DNA of 64,000 bases. It comes from Bacteroidaceae bacterium (GTDB lineage Bacteria > Bacteroidota > Bacteroidia > Bacteroidales > Bacteroidaceae). Position 1 is the stretch's first letter; each line of letters begins with the position of its first letter. This document shows positions 45,410 to 54,671 of this stretch, one piece after another. The DNA lies in the NCBI GenBank assembly GCA_024401215.1, contig JAKSLL010000005.1, positions 1 through 64,000 on the forward strand. The letters run 5' to 3'. The position numbers and the translations under genes are program-made. Under the pieces are notes generated by a model. The model did not search any database. It was not told the DNA's origin and saw only the letters and a list, made by a program, of their open reading frames with translations.

Positions 45410-46038
45410 TTGATTCTTAAATTTAATAATTTCTTGTCTTCAATGTAAGCTTCGATGACATCGCCTTCTTTTACTTGACCTACACCTACAGGTGTCCCTG
45501 TGAAAATAAGGTCGCCAGTCTTTAGAGTGAAGAATTTGGATGCGTATGCTATTATCTGGTCAACAGTGTGAATCATGTCGCCTGTATAGCCGTCTTGCTT
45601 TCGCTCACCATTCATGTCCATGTGAAAGTGAATGTCTTGTATGCTGGAGCCTAAATCTTCAATCTTAATGAATTTGCCGATAGCGGCGCTATTGTCGAAG
45701 CTCTTGCAGCATTCCCATGGGAGACCTTTCTCGCGTGTCACGTTTTGAAGGTCTCTTGCTGTGAAGTCAATGCCCACAGTTATCTCGTTATAATAGCGGT
45801 GTGCGAAACGCTCACTGATATCCTTGCCTACATGGGCTATCTTCACAACAATCTCTGTCTCATAATCGAAACGTTCGGCAAAGTCTGGCACAAAGAATGG
45901 CTTTCCTGGCTGAATGATGCTTGAGTCGAACTTAGAGAAGAGAACTGGCTGTACATTATTTAACGAATTTTGTTCTTCTTTATTGTGTAATTCGTCGATA
46001 TGCGCATGATAATTCATACCGACAGCAAGAATTTTCAT
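45406..46038 (-). CDS. Fumarylacetoacetate hydrolase-family protein
   Basis: The start at 46038 (MKILAVGMNYHAHIDEL) gives 210 residues. It has the compact FAH fold with acidic metal ligands in DYETEIVVKI and VGIDFTARDLQ. A GDLIFTGTPVGVGQVKEGD signature follows near the C-terminus. Family members hydrolyse or decarboxylate acylpyruvates (for example YcgM/FAHD1-like oxaloacetate decarboxylases). The substrate is not set by sequence. It is coupled to porU by a 4-base overlap. Confidence 0.88.
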   Translation of the reverse strand: MKILAVGMNYHAHIDELHNKEEQNSLNNVQPVLFSKFDSSIIQPGKPFFVPDFAERFDYETEIVVKIAHVGKDISERFAHRYYNEITVGIDFTARDLQNVTREKGLPWECCKSFDNSAAIGKFIKIEDLGSSIQDIHFHMDMNGERKQDGYTGDMIHTVDQIIAYASKFFTLKTGDLIFTGTPVGVGQVKEGDVIEAYIEDKKLLNLRIK

Positions 46039-46137
46039 ATTTCCTAATATATTGATAAAGTCCCGCTCCATGATAAGATTATTATGGATCGGGACTGTTA
46101 TGTTAAACTATTTATATCAAGCTGATGTCCATTGAAA

Positions 46138-47622
46138 CTAATTTATGCCGAACAGCCTCAGCACATCGTTCATCTGTGCAAGAATCATCAGTGCCAATAA
46201 GATATACATACCGAAGTATTGGAACACCATGAGGAAATTGTCGCTAAGACGCTTGCGTGTTATAAGCTCGAAGAAAGCAAAAAGCGCATGTCCGCCGTCA
46301 AGGGCAGGAATAGGAAGCACATTCGCAAAGCCGAGAGCTATTGAGAGGAACGCTGTGAGAAGCCAGAATTTCTGCCAGTTCCATACATCAGGGAATATCT
46401 TTCCGATGCTGATGAAACCTCCGACTTGCTTTGCACCCTTTTTAGTGAAGACATACTTGAACTGGTCAACATAACTCTTGAGAGTCTCCCATCCATATTT
46501 CACACCAGCAGGGAAGGACTCAAAAAATCCATATTCCTTTGTGGTGATTTTATCTTCATAAAGGTTGGTTGGCATAAGTCCAAACATGAAGTCTGGTGTC
46601 AATGTTGCGTTCATCTTTACAGTGTCATTGACAACAAGTGATATCTGTCTTGCCTTGAGGCTGTCGCCGAAATTTGCTTTTTCTGGCAGAGCATTCTTTA
46701 TTTCTATAATACAGTTCTGGAAGTCGTTATAGTCGTTTATCGCTACACCGTTTACGGATGTTATCTTGTCTGTTTTCTTCAATCCGAGGTCTTCCGCAGG
46801 ATAGCCAGCAAGGATGCTGTCGAGCTCGAAAGGAATGCGTATTGCAGCATAAGTTGGAGCTTCAATCATGTCGAGGAGTGACATCTCAGATGGGAGAGTT
46901 ATGACATTCTCTTTGCCATCACGGAGTACAGTTACAGTCTTTGAGTTTGAAATATCCTGAAGCACGCTTGTGTTCCAAGAGATAACAGCCTTGTCATCGG
47001 TCTTGATGATGATGTCGCCATCACGGAATCCGTCTTTCTTCGCCTGCTCAGAGAATTTCATACCATAGCTCATGTCCTCGCTTTTGACGTATGTCTCACC
47101 CCAAGTGAAAAGTACCATTGAATAAATCACAAAAGCTGTGATAAAGTTCATTATGATACCTCCGAGCATTATTATCAGTCGCTGCCATGCAGGTCGAGTG
47201 CGGAACTCCCATCTCTCGCCCTTGATGTCTTCTGGCTTGATGAATACGTTTTTCATCATTGATGGGAGGTTCTTCCAGAATGACTTCTGGCTGTCGTCCT
47301 CATTGAATGAAGACTCATCTACCATGCCTGAGATTTTCACATATCCGCCGAGTGGAATCCAGCCAATACCGTATTCTGTACCTTCATATTCATATTCTCC
47401 ATTTTCCTTCTTTTTTGCTGGAGCCTTGCCTGTGAGCTTGCGCCACCAATTAGAATATGTGCTGAAGATGCTGAATTTCCAATCGAAAAACATGTAGAAT
47501 TTCTCTACTCTTACCTTAAATATCTTTGCTGCAAGGAAATGTCCTCCTTCATGGAGAACAACAAGAAGCGCAAGAGCAATTATGAGCTGGAGCGCCTTGA
47601 TGAGAATGATTTCTATATCCAT
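46138..47622 (-). CDS. rseP: RIP metalloprotease RseP (site-2 protease)
   Basis: The 494-residue inner-membrane zinc protease has HEGGH at residues 24-28 in the first helix, two PDZ-like periplasmic segments, and the second zinc motif NVLPIPALDGGH near the end. It cleaves transmembrane anti-sigma factors and signal-peptide remnants. The middle is longer than in E. coli RseP, as is common in Bacteroidales. It shares one base with the dxr stop, so the two genes are coupled. Confidence 0.93.
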   Translation of the reverse strand: MDIEIILIKALQLIIALALLVVLHEGGHFLAAKIFKVRVEKFYMFFDWKFSIFSTYSNWWRKLTGKAPAKKKENGEYEYEGTEYGIGWIPLGGYVKISGMVDESSFNEDDSQKSFWKNLPSMMKNVFIKPEDIKGERWEFRTRPAWQRLIIMLGGIIMNFITAFVIYSMVLFTWGETYVKSEDMSYGMKFSEQAKKDGFRDGDIIIKTDDKAVISWNTSVLQDISNSKTVTVLRDGKENVITLPSEMSLLDMIEAPTYAAIRIPFELDSILAGYPAEDLGLKKTDKITSVNGVAINDYNDFQNCIIEIKNALPEKANFGDSLKARQISLVVNDTVKMNATLTPDFMFGLMPTNLYEDKITTKEYGFFESFPAGVKYGWETLKSYVDQFKYVFTKKGAKQVGGFISIGKIFPDVWNWQKFWLLTAFLSIALGFANVLPIPALDGGHALFAFFELITRKRLSDNFLMVFQYFGMYILLALMILAQMNDVLRLFGIN

Positions 47623-48764
47623 TAAATTAATGTGGAAGCATATTGACGTGCTTCTTTATCTGTTTGTAAATAAGTTTCTAATGTTGAGTCTGTTGAGAAT
47701 GGAATCTTGCGCATTGTCTGCTCTATGATTTCTGCTATTCGAGTGTATCCGATTCTGTCGTCTATGAATGCTCGATTTGCTATCTCGTTTGCAGCATTAA
47801 CAATGCATGGCATGTTGCCGCCTTGATGTAATGACTCATAAGCGAGAGCGAGACAGCGGAAACGCTCTGTGTCGGGCTTCTCGAAAGTCAAGTCTTTGAG
47901 AGCAAAGAGGTCAAGTCGCTCACCATTCAGCGGCAGTCGCTTAGGGTAGCTGAAAGCGTACTGAATAGGGAGGCGCATGTCAGGTACTCCGAGCTGCGCC
48001 TTGACAGCTCCGTCTTCAAACTGCACAGCAGAGTGTATTACTGACTGAGGATGCACAACAACCTGTATCTGTTCGGGGCTGACTCCGAATAGCCATTTTG
48101 CCTCTATTACCTCAAACCCCTTGTTCATGAGTGTTGCAGAGTCTATTGTGATTTTTGCTCCCATGTTCCATGTAGGGTGGGCAAGAGCGTCAGTCTTTGT
48201 CACATGTTTAATCTGCTCCTTGTCAAACTTGCGGAAAGGACCGCCGCTGCATGTCAGGAGAATCTTGTCGATCTTATTGCCAGGTTCCAGACATTGGAAA
48301 ATTGCTGAATGTTCTGAATCGACAGGAAGGATTGGCACTTGGTATCTGTTTGCAAGATTTGTTATTAAATCTCCAGCAACAACAAGTGTCTCCTTGTTTG
48401 CCAATGCAATGGCTTTCTTTGCCTTGATAGCAGCAATTGTTGGTTTCAAGCCGGCAAAGCCTACCATTGATGCCAATACTATGTCAACATTGTCGTCTTG
48501 TACGACTTGGCATAGAGCGTCAGCACCAGTATAGACCTTTATCAACTCGCCAGAAAGAGCGTCTTTGACCTTTCTGTAGTGCTCCTCATTTGCTATAACT
48601 ACAGCTTCGGGCTTGAATTTCAGAGCTTGCTGAATGAGCAGGTCGGCATTATTGTATGCAGTAAGGACATAGGCTTCATATATGTCAGAGTGCTGCTCGA
48701 TGACATCGAGTGCCTGTGTGCCAATGCTGCCTGTTGAGCCTAATATACAAATTTTCTTTTTCAT
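47622..48764 (-). CDS. dxr: 1-deoxy-D-xylulose 5-phosphate reductoisomerase
   Basis: The start at 48764 (MKKKICILGSTGSIGTQAL) gives 380 residues. The NADPH-binding GSTGSIG and the substrate/metal region LPVDSEHSAIFQCL are present. It catalyses the first committed step of the MEP isoprenoid pathway. It lies in the rimM-dxr-rseP order typical of Bacteroidetes. Confidence 0.96.
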   Translation of the reverse strand: MKKKICILGSTGSIGTQALDVIEQHSDIYEAYVLTAYNNADLLIQQALKFKPEAVVIANEEHYRKVKDALSGELIKVYTGADALCQVVQDDNVDIVLASMVGFAGLKPTIAAIKAKKAIALANKETLVVAGDLITNLANRYQVPILPVDSEHSAIFQCLEPGNKIDKILLTCSGGPFRKFDKEQIKHVTKTDALAHPTWNMGAKITIDSATLMNKGFEVIEAKWLFGVSPEQIQVVVHPQSVIHSAVQFEDGAVKAQLGVPDMRLPIQYAFSYPKRLPLNGERLDLFALKDLTFEKPDTERFRCLALAYESLHQGGNMPCIVNAANEIANRAFIDDRIGYTRIAEIIEQTMRKIPFSTDSTLETYLQTDKEARQYASTLI

Positions 48765-48765
48765 G

Positions 48766-49290
48766 TTATAAGTCGAGTAATCCAAGTGGGAGGTCCATAA
48801 TCATGACCTTCTCTTCTTGCTTTATTTCTGAGATAAATTCCTCATGAGCAGGAATCATCACTTCTTCTCCGTTTTCCCTCTCAACGATGAAAAGCCAGTT
48901 TTCTGTGTTGTCGTCAATGTCTGTGATAGTGCCTATGGTCTTGCCATTGTCACCGTCTATCATCTCGAAACCAATGAAGTAGTTGAGCGACACCTCGTCT
49001 TCACCGAGTTCTTCTTGATATTTCTTCTCGAAATAGACATCGCTGTTCACAAGAAACTGCACGGCCTCTGCGTTGTCAAGGTCTTCAAACTTCACTAGAG
49101 CTGTTGAGTCGCTTCTGAAACGATACTCCTCTATGAAGAAAGGCACAAGGATGCCATCAACCTCGCAGATGAGATAGTCGCTGTCAGTTGTGTCCCAAAC
49201 GTCGTCCGTGAATTGAAAGTTTATCTCTCCCTTCAATCCGTGCGCTTTGGTGATTTTGCCAATCAGATATACATCTTCTTTCTTAATCAT
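48766..49290 (-). CDS. rimM: Ribosome maturation factor RimM
   Basis: The 174-residue product has an N-terminal RimM domain (GKITKAHGLKGEINFQF) and a C-terminal PRC barrel (YFIGFEMIDGDNGKTIGTITDI, ending MIMDLPLGLLDL). It binds S19 and helps 30S head maturation. It ends one base before the dxr start. Confidence 0.95.
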   Translation of the reverse strand: MIKKEDVYLIGKITKAHGLKGEINFQFTDDVWDTTDSDYLICEVDGILVPFFIEEYRFRSDSTALVKFEDLDNAEAVQFLVNSDVYFEKKYQEELGEDEVSLNYFIGFEMIDGDNGKTIGTITDIDDNTENWLFIVERENGEEVMIPAHEEFISEIKQEEKVMIMDLPLGLLDL

Positions 49291-49298
49291 AAATTACT

Positions 49299-49462
49299 TT
49301 ATTCAACTTTTGCAAGTTTCAACTTGCTCGTTTTGGGGAGTGAAAGAGGAATTATCGCTTCGCTCGGAATAAAAGAGACGTTTGCCATATACGGACATTT
49401 GTCACATTAACAACCCATGAACTTCTCTTTAACCACCCTTTAACTCCACCACATGTGGTTGC
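49299..49462 (+). repeat. Dispersed intergenic repeat family A, copy 7
   Basis: This is the most complete copy: TTCAACTTTTGCAAGTTTCAA, CTTGCTCGTTTTGGGGAG, GTTATC-like ATTATCGCTTCGCTCGGA, GAGACGTTTGCCATATACGG, ACATTTGTCACATTAAC, several TTTAAC units and a CCACATGTGG end palindrome. It separates murA from rimM. Confidence 0.88.
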
Positions 49463-49468
49463 AGAGTT

Positions 49469-50773
49469 TTATATTCTCTTTATCACAGCTCCGAGTGCGG
49501 TGAGTCGTCCTTCTATGTCTTCGTATCCACGGTCAATCTGCTCGATATTGCTTATCTTGCTTTCGCCCTTTGCCGACATTGCGGCAATGAGCAGGGCGAT
49601 ACCAGCACGGATGTCTGGGCTTGACATGCGCGAACCTCTAAGCTGCAGACGATTGTCGTGACCGTTCACCACAGCTCGGTGCGGGTCACATAAAATTATC
49701 TGTGCGCCCATGTCGATAAGCTTGTCAACAAAGAAAAGACGGCTTTCAAACATTTTCTGATGGATTAGCACGCTTCCTTTTGCCTGAGTGGCAACAACAA
49801 GCATGACACTGAGGAGGTCAGGCGTGAGGCCTGGCCATGGGGCGTCGCTGATAGACATGATGCTGCCGTCCATAAATGACGCAACCTCATAATGTTCATG
49901 TTCAGGAATGTGAATGTCATCACCTATGCGCTCGATTTTTATTCCGAGGCGTGCGAACATATTTGGTATGATGCCAAGATTGTCGAAGCTGACATTCTTG
50001 ATTGTGATGTCGCTACCTGTCATTGCTGCCATTCCAATAAAAGAACCGACTTCAATCATATCTGGTAGAATTGTATGCTCTGTGCCGTGCAGCTCCTCCA
50101 CGCCTTCAATGGTGAGGAGGTTAGAGCCTACTCCGGAAATCTTTGCTCCCATGGAGTTCAGCATTTTGCAGAGTTGCTGTATGTAAGGTTCGCATGCTGC
50201 ATTGTAAATCGTTGTGGTGCCTTTTGCCAGCACAGCTGTCATGACGATATTTGCAGTACCAGTGACAGAAGCCTCATCAAGCAGGATGTATTTGCCTTTG
50301 AGTTCTGTTGCGTCTATTTCATATACTCCGCAGTTGCTGTTGTAATTGAACTTCGCTCCAAGTTCCTGTATGCCGAGGAAGTGGGTGTCAAGTCTTCTTC
50401 TGCCTATCTGGTCGCCTCCTGGCTTTGCCACGCATGCCTTGTGGAATCTTCCAAGCAGAGGACCGAGAGTCAGGATGCTGCCTCGAAGAGCAGAGCATTG
50501 CTTTACAAACTCCTGGCTGCCAAGGTAGTCGATGTCAAGTTCGTCAGCCTGAAACTTATAGTTGTGAGAGTTGAGTTTTGTGACCTTCACTCCCATATTG
50601 TTGAGCAGCTTGATGAGATTGTTGACATCAAGAATGTTTGGTACATTCTTCATCACCACAGGCTCTGCTGTGAGCAGTATTGCGCTTATCACCTCAAGGG
50701 CTTCGTTCTTTGCTCCTTGAGGAGTAATCTCTCCATGCAGTTTATGACCGCCTTCTATTATAAATGAAGCCAT
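49469..50773 (-). CDS. murA: UDP-N-acetylglucosamine 1-carboxyvinyltransferase
   Basis: This 434-residue enzyme transfers enolpyruvate from PEP to UDP-GlcNAc, the first committed step of peptidoglycan synthesis. The active-site loop reads AKPGGDQIGRRRLDTH, so the residue that is Cys115 in E. coli is Asp121 here. That change is known to give intrinsic fosfomycin insensitivity while keeping activity. Other family features (KNEALE near the start, LTPDLLSVM late) are normal. Confidence 0.95.
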   Translation of the reverse strand: MASFIIEGGHKLHGEITPQGAKNEALEVISAILLTAEPVVMKNVPNILDVNNLIKLLNNMGVKVTKLNSHNYKFQADELDIDYLGSQEFVKQCSALRGSILTLGPLLGRFHKACVAKPGGDQIGRRRLDTHFLGIQELGAKFNYNSNCGVYEIDATELKGKYILLDEASVTGTANIVMTAVLAKGTTTIYNAACEPYIQQLCKMLNSMGAKISGVGSNLLTIEGVEELHGTEHTILPDMIEVGSFIGMAAMTGSDITIKNVSFDNLGIIPNMFARLGIKIERIGDDIHIPEHEHYEVASFMDGSIMSISDAPWPGLTPDLLSVMLVVATQAKGSVLIHQKMFESRLFFVDKLIDMGAQIILCDPHRAVVNGHDNRLQLRGSRMSSPDIRAGIALLIAAMSAKGESKISNIEQIDRGYEDIEGRLTALGAVIKRI

Positions 50774-50778
50774 AATCG

Positions 50779-51378
50779 TTACTTCTTTTTCTTTTTCTTC
50801 AAACTTGTTGAAATACGTGTGCTGAGAAGTTCGCCATCGCTGATGAGTGGCTGATTGAGAGTGTCAATGTTCACCCTTCCGTCTGTGTACTTGGCAAGGT
50901 CATCAACAACCTTCTCGTCGCTCATCGAGTCTGTGCTCCAGTTGCACAGGTCTCTCTTCATCTGGTTGGCAAGAAGTAAAGACAATTCATCGCGGTCCTT
51001 GTCTGCTTTCATTGTGGCAAGATGTTCGGCGAACATCTCCACAATAGAGCCGTAGTTGCGCTTATGTATGTTACGCTTAACGTAAGGTATTCTTTCTGGG
51101 CGCGCATTGACTTGCTCTTGTGTCTCAATTTCCACAGGGTAGTCGATGTCAAGCTTGTATTGAGAGATTGCAGCAAGATGGTTCCATAGTTTTTTCTGAT
51201 AGTCCTCTTCTTTCTCGTCATCCTGTACAGGCACTATAGACATTATTTTTACTATAGTTTTTGCACAGCGAAGGCGCTCCTCTCTGTCCTCTATTGTAAG
51301 ACAATAATTTACCATCTGCTGAACACTTCTTCCATATTCAGGCATTTGGAGTTTGTCTCTTTGTGTATTATAATCCAT
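50779..51378 (-). CDS. DUF4290 family protein
   Basis: The 199-residue cytosolic protein is recognised by MDYNTQRDKLQMPEYGRSVQQMV and ends in a poly-Lys tail. It is a conserved Bacteroidetes family without known function. It almost always precedes murA, as here (5-base gap), so a role in cell-envelope or ribosome-related housekeeping is possible. Confidence 0.88.
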   Translation of the reverse strand: MDYNTQRDKLQMPEYGRSVQQMVNYCLTIEDREERLRCAKTIVKIMSIVPVQDDEKEEDYQKKLWNHLAAISQYKLDIDYPVEIETQEQVNARPERIPYVKRNIHKRNYGSIVEMFAEHLATMKADKDRDELSLLLANQMKRDLCNWSTDSMSDEKVVDDLAKYTDGRVNIDTLNQPLISDGELLSTRISTSLKKKKKK

Positions 51379-51582
51379 AAGATATTATTATGTTCATAGT
51401 TACGCACTTTGCAATTTCTACCTTTCGATAGTATTGTATTGTTGGCAGATAGCATTATCTGTAGATATGCTTCACGTTTAGTGCGACGATATGTATGTGT
51501 TTTGCTATGTTATGTAACGTGTGAGAAAATGTTAACGAACTTGCACGCTACGAATAATTATAAGTTATTTTATCCTTGTCAC

Positions 51583-52305
51583 TTAAATGAGTTTTTTAGC
51601 AACAGTGGCTTGAAACTCCTTCAGATAGTTTGGTTCGAAATAAGCCACATCCTCAAATTCGTCACGAAGGAATTTCATCTCTGCCAATGGTGCCATGTTC
51701 TTTGCGAGAAGTTTGACATTGTCAAGGAAATGTGCATTAGGATGCTTTATGACGCTTTTGCACTTTTCTGCACCATTGCCGAAGAAGTATATCGGATGCT
51801 TGTCGAGGTGTTCTTTGAATGACATCTCGTCAATAACAACAGGTGCGATGTCCTTCTCTGGCTTGAGGGCTCGAGTGTAGAGGGCGCAATACACTTCCAT
51901 TCTGCGAGCGTCGAGCATAGGGCAGAGCAGGGCGTCTTCAGGAAGGTCGTCGTGCACAAGTAGCACAGGCACACAAAGAATCTTCAAAGTTGGTACGGAA
52001 ATAAGTTTAAGATTACGAGCGTATGCCACACCCTTGGCCATAGACACACCAATGCGCAAACCTGTGTAGCTACCAGGGCCTTCGCTGATAGATACTGCGT
52101 CGAATGGTATGGCGTGATTGTCTGTGAATGAAATGGCCTCGTCAACCATTACACCAAGTTGTTGTGAGTGATTGCTTGTTCTCTGCTTGCCAGTCTCATT
52201 CTCTAAATTTTCAAGATTGTCTGTCTGGAAAATTGTAGCACCGTCCTGACTTACGGCAACACTGCAAATGTCTGTTGCTGTTTCTATATGTAATATTACC
52301 GACAT
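51583..52305 (-). CDS. tsaB: tRNA t6A biosynthesis protein TsaB
   Basis: The 240-residue ASKHA-fold protein (ILHIETATDICSVAVSQDG start; SEGPGSYTGLRIGVSMAKG) is the structural partner of TsaD in making threonylcarbamoyl-adenosine at tRNA position 37. It is divergent from yicC, with a CAAATGTA minus-strand -7 box at 52338-52345. Confidence 0.95.
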   Translation of the reverse strand: MSVILHIETATDICSVAVSQDGATIFQTDNLENLENETGKQRTSNHSQQLGVMVDEAISFTDNHAIPFDAVSISEGPGSYTGLRIGVSMAKGVAYARNLKLISVPTLKILCVPVLLVHDDLPEDALLCPMLDARRMEVYCALYTRALKPEKDIAPVVIDEMSFKEHLDKHPIYFFGNGAEKCKSVIKHPNAHFLDNVKLLAKNMAPLAEMKFLRDEFEDVAYFEPNYLKEFQATVAKKLI

Positions 52306-52337
52306 GATTCTGTCTTATATTTGTCTTATTTATAATG

Positions 52338-52395
52338 CAAATGTACGAATTATATTCTAATTGTCTTGATTTCAAATGTAAAATTATTACTTTTG
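52338..52395. promoter_or_regulatory. Divergent -7 boxes between tsaB and yicC
   Basis: CAAATGTA (52338-52345) reads TACATTTG toward tsaB. TACTTTTG (52388-52395) faces yicC. Both match TAnnTTTG. Confidence 0.5.
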
Positions 52396-52459
52396 TATCG
52401 CAATTTAAGTTTTGATGGCTTAAAAACAACAAAACAAAGAACAAAAAAACTTAATAACA

Positions 52460-53350
52460 ATGATACATTCAATGACAGGCTACGGCAAATGTGTCGTAGA
52501 ATTTAATGGGAAAAAAATCCATGCAGAGTTGAAATCTCTCAACAGCAAGGCTCTTGACCTCAATACTCGTATTGCTCCTATCTATCGTGAGAAGGAGATG
52601 GAAATCCGTCAGCTCATACAGCAGAATCTTGAACGAGGCAAAGTGGATTTCGTGCTTTGGGTCGAGAAAGAAAATTGTGCCTCTGCTTCGTCTATCAATA
52701 CAGAACTTGCTGCAGAGTATTTCCGCCAGATAAAAGAGACATCCAGTATCCTCGGTCTTGATATGAGCGGATCAAATGATGCAAAAGACTGGATGCATGT
52801 TATCCTTCGTATGCCTGATATCATGACTCACTCTGAAATAGAGGAGCTCACTTCTGAGGAGTGGAGCGAGGCTCGCAAGGCTGTTGATGGAGCCATTGCA
52901 GAACTCATGGAATTCCGCAAGCAGGAGGGACTGGCACTTGCTAAAAAGTTCCAGCAGAATATCGACAACATCCGCACTCTCCTTGCTTCTATCGAACCAT
53001 TCGAGAAAGAAAGAACAGAAAAGATTCGCCAGCGAATAATCGATGCTTTGGAACAGAATGTAGGCACAGATTATGATAAGAACCGTCTCGAACAGGAGAT
53101 GATTTATTACATCGAAAAGCTTGACATCAATGAGGAAAAACAACGCCTGACAAACCACCTTCTTTATTTTGTTGAGACAATGAATGAAGGCACTGGACAG
53201 GGCAAGAAACTTGGCTTCATAGCACAAGAGATGGGACGTGAAATCAATACTACAGGTTCTAAGTCTAATCAGGCTGAAATGCAGAACATTGTGGTTAAGA
53301 TGAAGGATGAACTTGAACAGATAAAGGAGCAAGTTTTGAATGTAATGTAA
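52460..53350 (+). CDS. YicC-family endoribonuclease
   Basis: The 296-residue product has the N-terminal signature MIHSMTGYGK and the C-terminal DUF1732 block (GKKLGFIAQEMGREINTTGSKSN). YicC-type proteins are RNases or RNase adaptors that act on small RNAs and mRNA. It is followed by gmk at 29 bases, the usual pairing across bacteria. Confidence 0.94.
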   Translation: MIHSMTGYGKCVVEFNGKKIHAELKSLNSKALDLNTRIAPIYREKEMEIRQLIQQNLERGKVDFVLWVEKENCASASSINTELAAEYFRQIKETSSILGLDMSGSNDAKDWMHVILRMPDIMTHSEIEELTSEEWSEARKAVDGAIAELMEFRKQEGLALAKKFQQNIDNIRTLLASIEPFEKERTEKIRQRIIDALEQNVGTDYDKNRLEQEMIYYIEKLDINEEKQRLTNHLLYFVETMNEGTGQGKKLGFIAQEMGREINTTGSKSNQAEMQNIVVKMKDELEQIKEQVLNVM

Positions 53351-53379
53351 TCTTTAATACAGTAGTAAATGAAATAAAG

Positions 53380-53997
53380 ATGAAAGAGGGTAAACTTATA
53401 ATTTTTGCTGCCCCAAGCGGTAGTGGCAAATCAACAATTATAAATTATATAATGGATGTCTTCAATGGTGAGGATTCTGAAGATGAATCACTAAACGAAG
53501 AAGAGGGAAGTTCAAAACTTTGTTTTTCAATATCTGCTACTTCACGCGCACCTCGTGGCACAGAAAAGAATGGTGTTGAGTATTTCTTCCTCACTCCAGA
53601 AGAGTTTCGTCAGCGTATAGCGAATAACGAATTCTTAGAGTATGAAGAAGTCTATACAGACAAGTTTTATGGTACTTTGAAGTCTCAGGTTGACAAGCAA
53701 CTTTCTGAAGGTGATAATGTGGTGTTTGATGTGGATGTGCATGGCGCAATGAATATAAAGCAGGCCTATGGCAAGCGTGCTTTGAGCATCTTCATTCAGC
53801 CACCAAGCATTGAGGAACTTCGCAGACGTCTCGAAGGTCGTGGAACAGATGCACCAGAGGTTATAGAACAGCGTATAGCTCGTGCAGAATATGAACTATC
53901 CTTTGCTGACAAATTTGATGAAGTTGTCGTTAATGATAATCTTGAGGTTGCTCAGGTGGAAGTGGAATCTATCATTGAGGATTTCCTTGACGAATAA
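53380..53997 (+). CDS. gmk: Guanylate kinase
   Basis: This 205-residue enzyme makes GDP from GMP and ATP. The P-loop APSGSGKST is at residues 11-19. The GMP-binding ISATSRAPRGTEKNGVEYFF and the DVDVHGAMNIK block are normal. Between the P-loop helix and ISATSR there is an acidic insertion (about residues 30-46, DSEDESLNEEEGSS) absent in typical Gmk. The operon ends in a strong terminator. Confidence 0.95.
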   Translation: MKEGKLIIFAAPSGSGKSTIINYIMDVFNGEDSEDESLNEEEGSSKLCFSISATSRAPRGTEKNGVEYFFLTPEEFRQRIANNEFLEYEEVYTDKFYGTLKSQVDKQLSEGDNVVFDVDVHGAMNIKQAYGKRALSIFIQPPSIEELRRRLEGRGTDAPEVIEQRIARAEYELSFADKFDEVVVNDNLEVAQVEVESIIEDFLDE

Positions 53998-54063
53998 TTG
54001 ACTAAGAGTTAGATAGCATTATTCATACTGTTATTGATTGTGAGTAATGCTAAATTGGTAATT

Positions 54064-54119
54064 GCCGTTTTTAGAGTGTGATTTTATCAATCAATTGACA
54101 CTCTGAAAACGGCTTTTTT
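54064..54119 (+). terminator. Terminator of the yicC-gmk operon
   Basis: A 16-bp stem (GCCGTTTTTAGAGTGT against 54098-54113, one wobble) is followed by six T, 67 bases past gmk. Confidence 0.9.
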
Positions 54120-54588
54120 GTGTCCAATTGACATCGCCTTTTCATGTGATGTGAATACGTATATTGTGCTCTAAAAACAACACGAGCTAAGCATCAGATG
54201 CTTTCGCTCGTCAAGTATAGATGGTCTGCCTCGTCAAGCATCAATACTTGAAAAGGCATAGTTACTGGTGGTTGCTTCGTGTGTTTTATATATGTTGTAG
54301 TTGCTTGACGTTGAGGTCTTCGAGCTAACGTGTGTTTGCCTCACGAAAATGATACAATTTCTTTGTAACTATCAAATATCGTTGCTTCTTTATCCCAACA
54401 AAGCTAACTTGCGTTGTGGGGTAAAGCTACTTTGCTTTGCGGAAGAAAGCTATCTTATAACTCTCCTTTTGAGATTGCCCCCATACTAATGACGGAAATA
54501 AAAACAAAGTAATGTGCAGAACTTGACTTTCTGAGTGTTTCTGTTCAATAAAAAACACCTAATCATGTTGTTGTCTATTAATTTTTAT
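54120..54588. other. Gene-free stretch with weak internal repeats
   Basis: CTCGTCAAGtAT and CTCGTCAAGcAT recur near 54207 and 54231. AAAGCTAxCTT-like words recur near 54410-54450. There is no convincing gene; nadD, often next to gmk, is not here. Confidence 0.5.
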
Positions 54589-54596
54589 TACTTTTG
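54589..54596 (+). promoter_or_regulatory. Probable -7 box of the C11 peptidase gene
   Basis: TACTTTTG matches TAnnTTTG, 75 bases before the start. Confidence 0.45.
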
Positions 54597-54671
54597 TACT
54601 TGTTATCGTATCATAACGAGGAAACAAAATTTAGGAGTTTTCAATACAGTTGATAGTTATCTTATCTTTGA

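Noticed and set aside
50075..50767. Open frame of 230 codons on the plus strand
   Set aside because: It lies entirely within murA on the other strand and shows no domain.
54301..54489. Small open frame of 62 codons after gmk
   Set aside because: Low-complexity composition, degenerate repeats beneath it, and no start signals.
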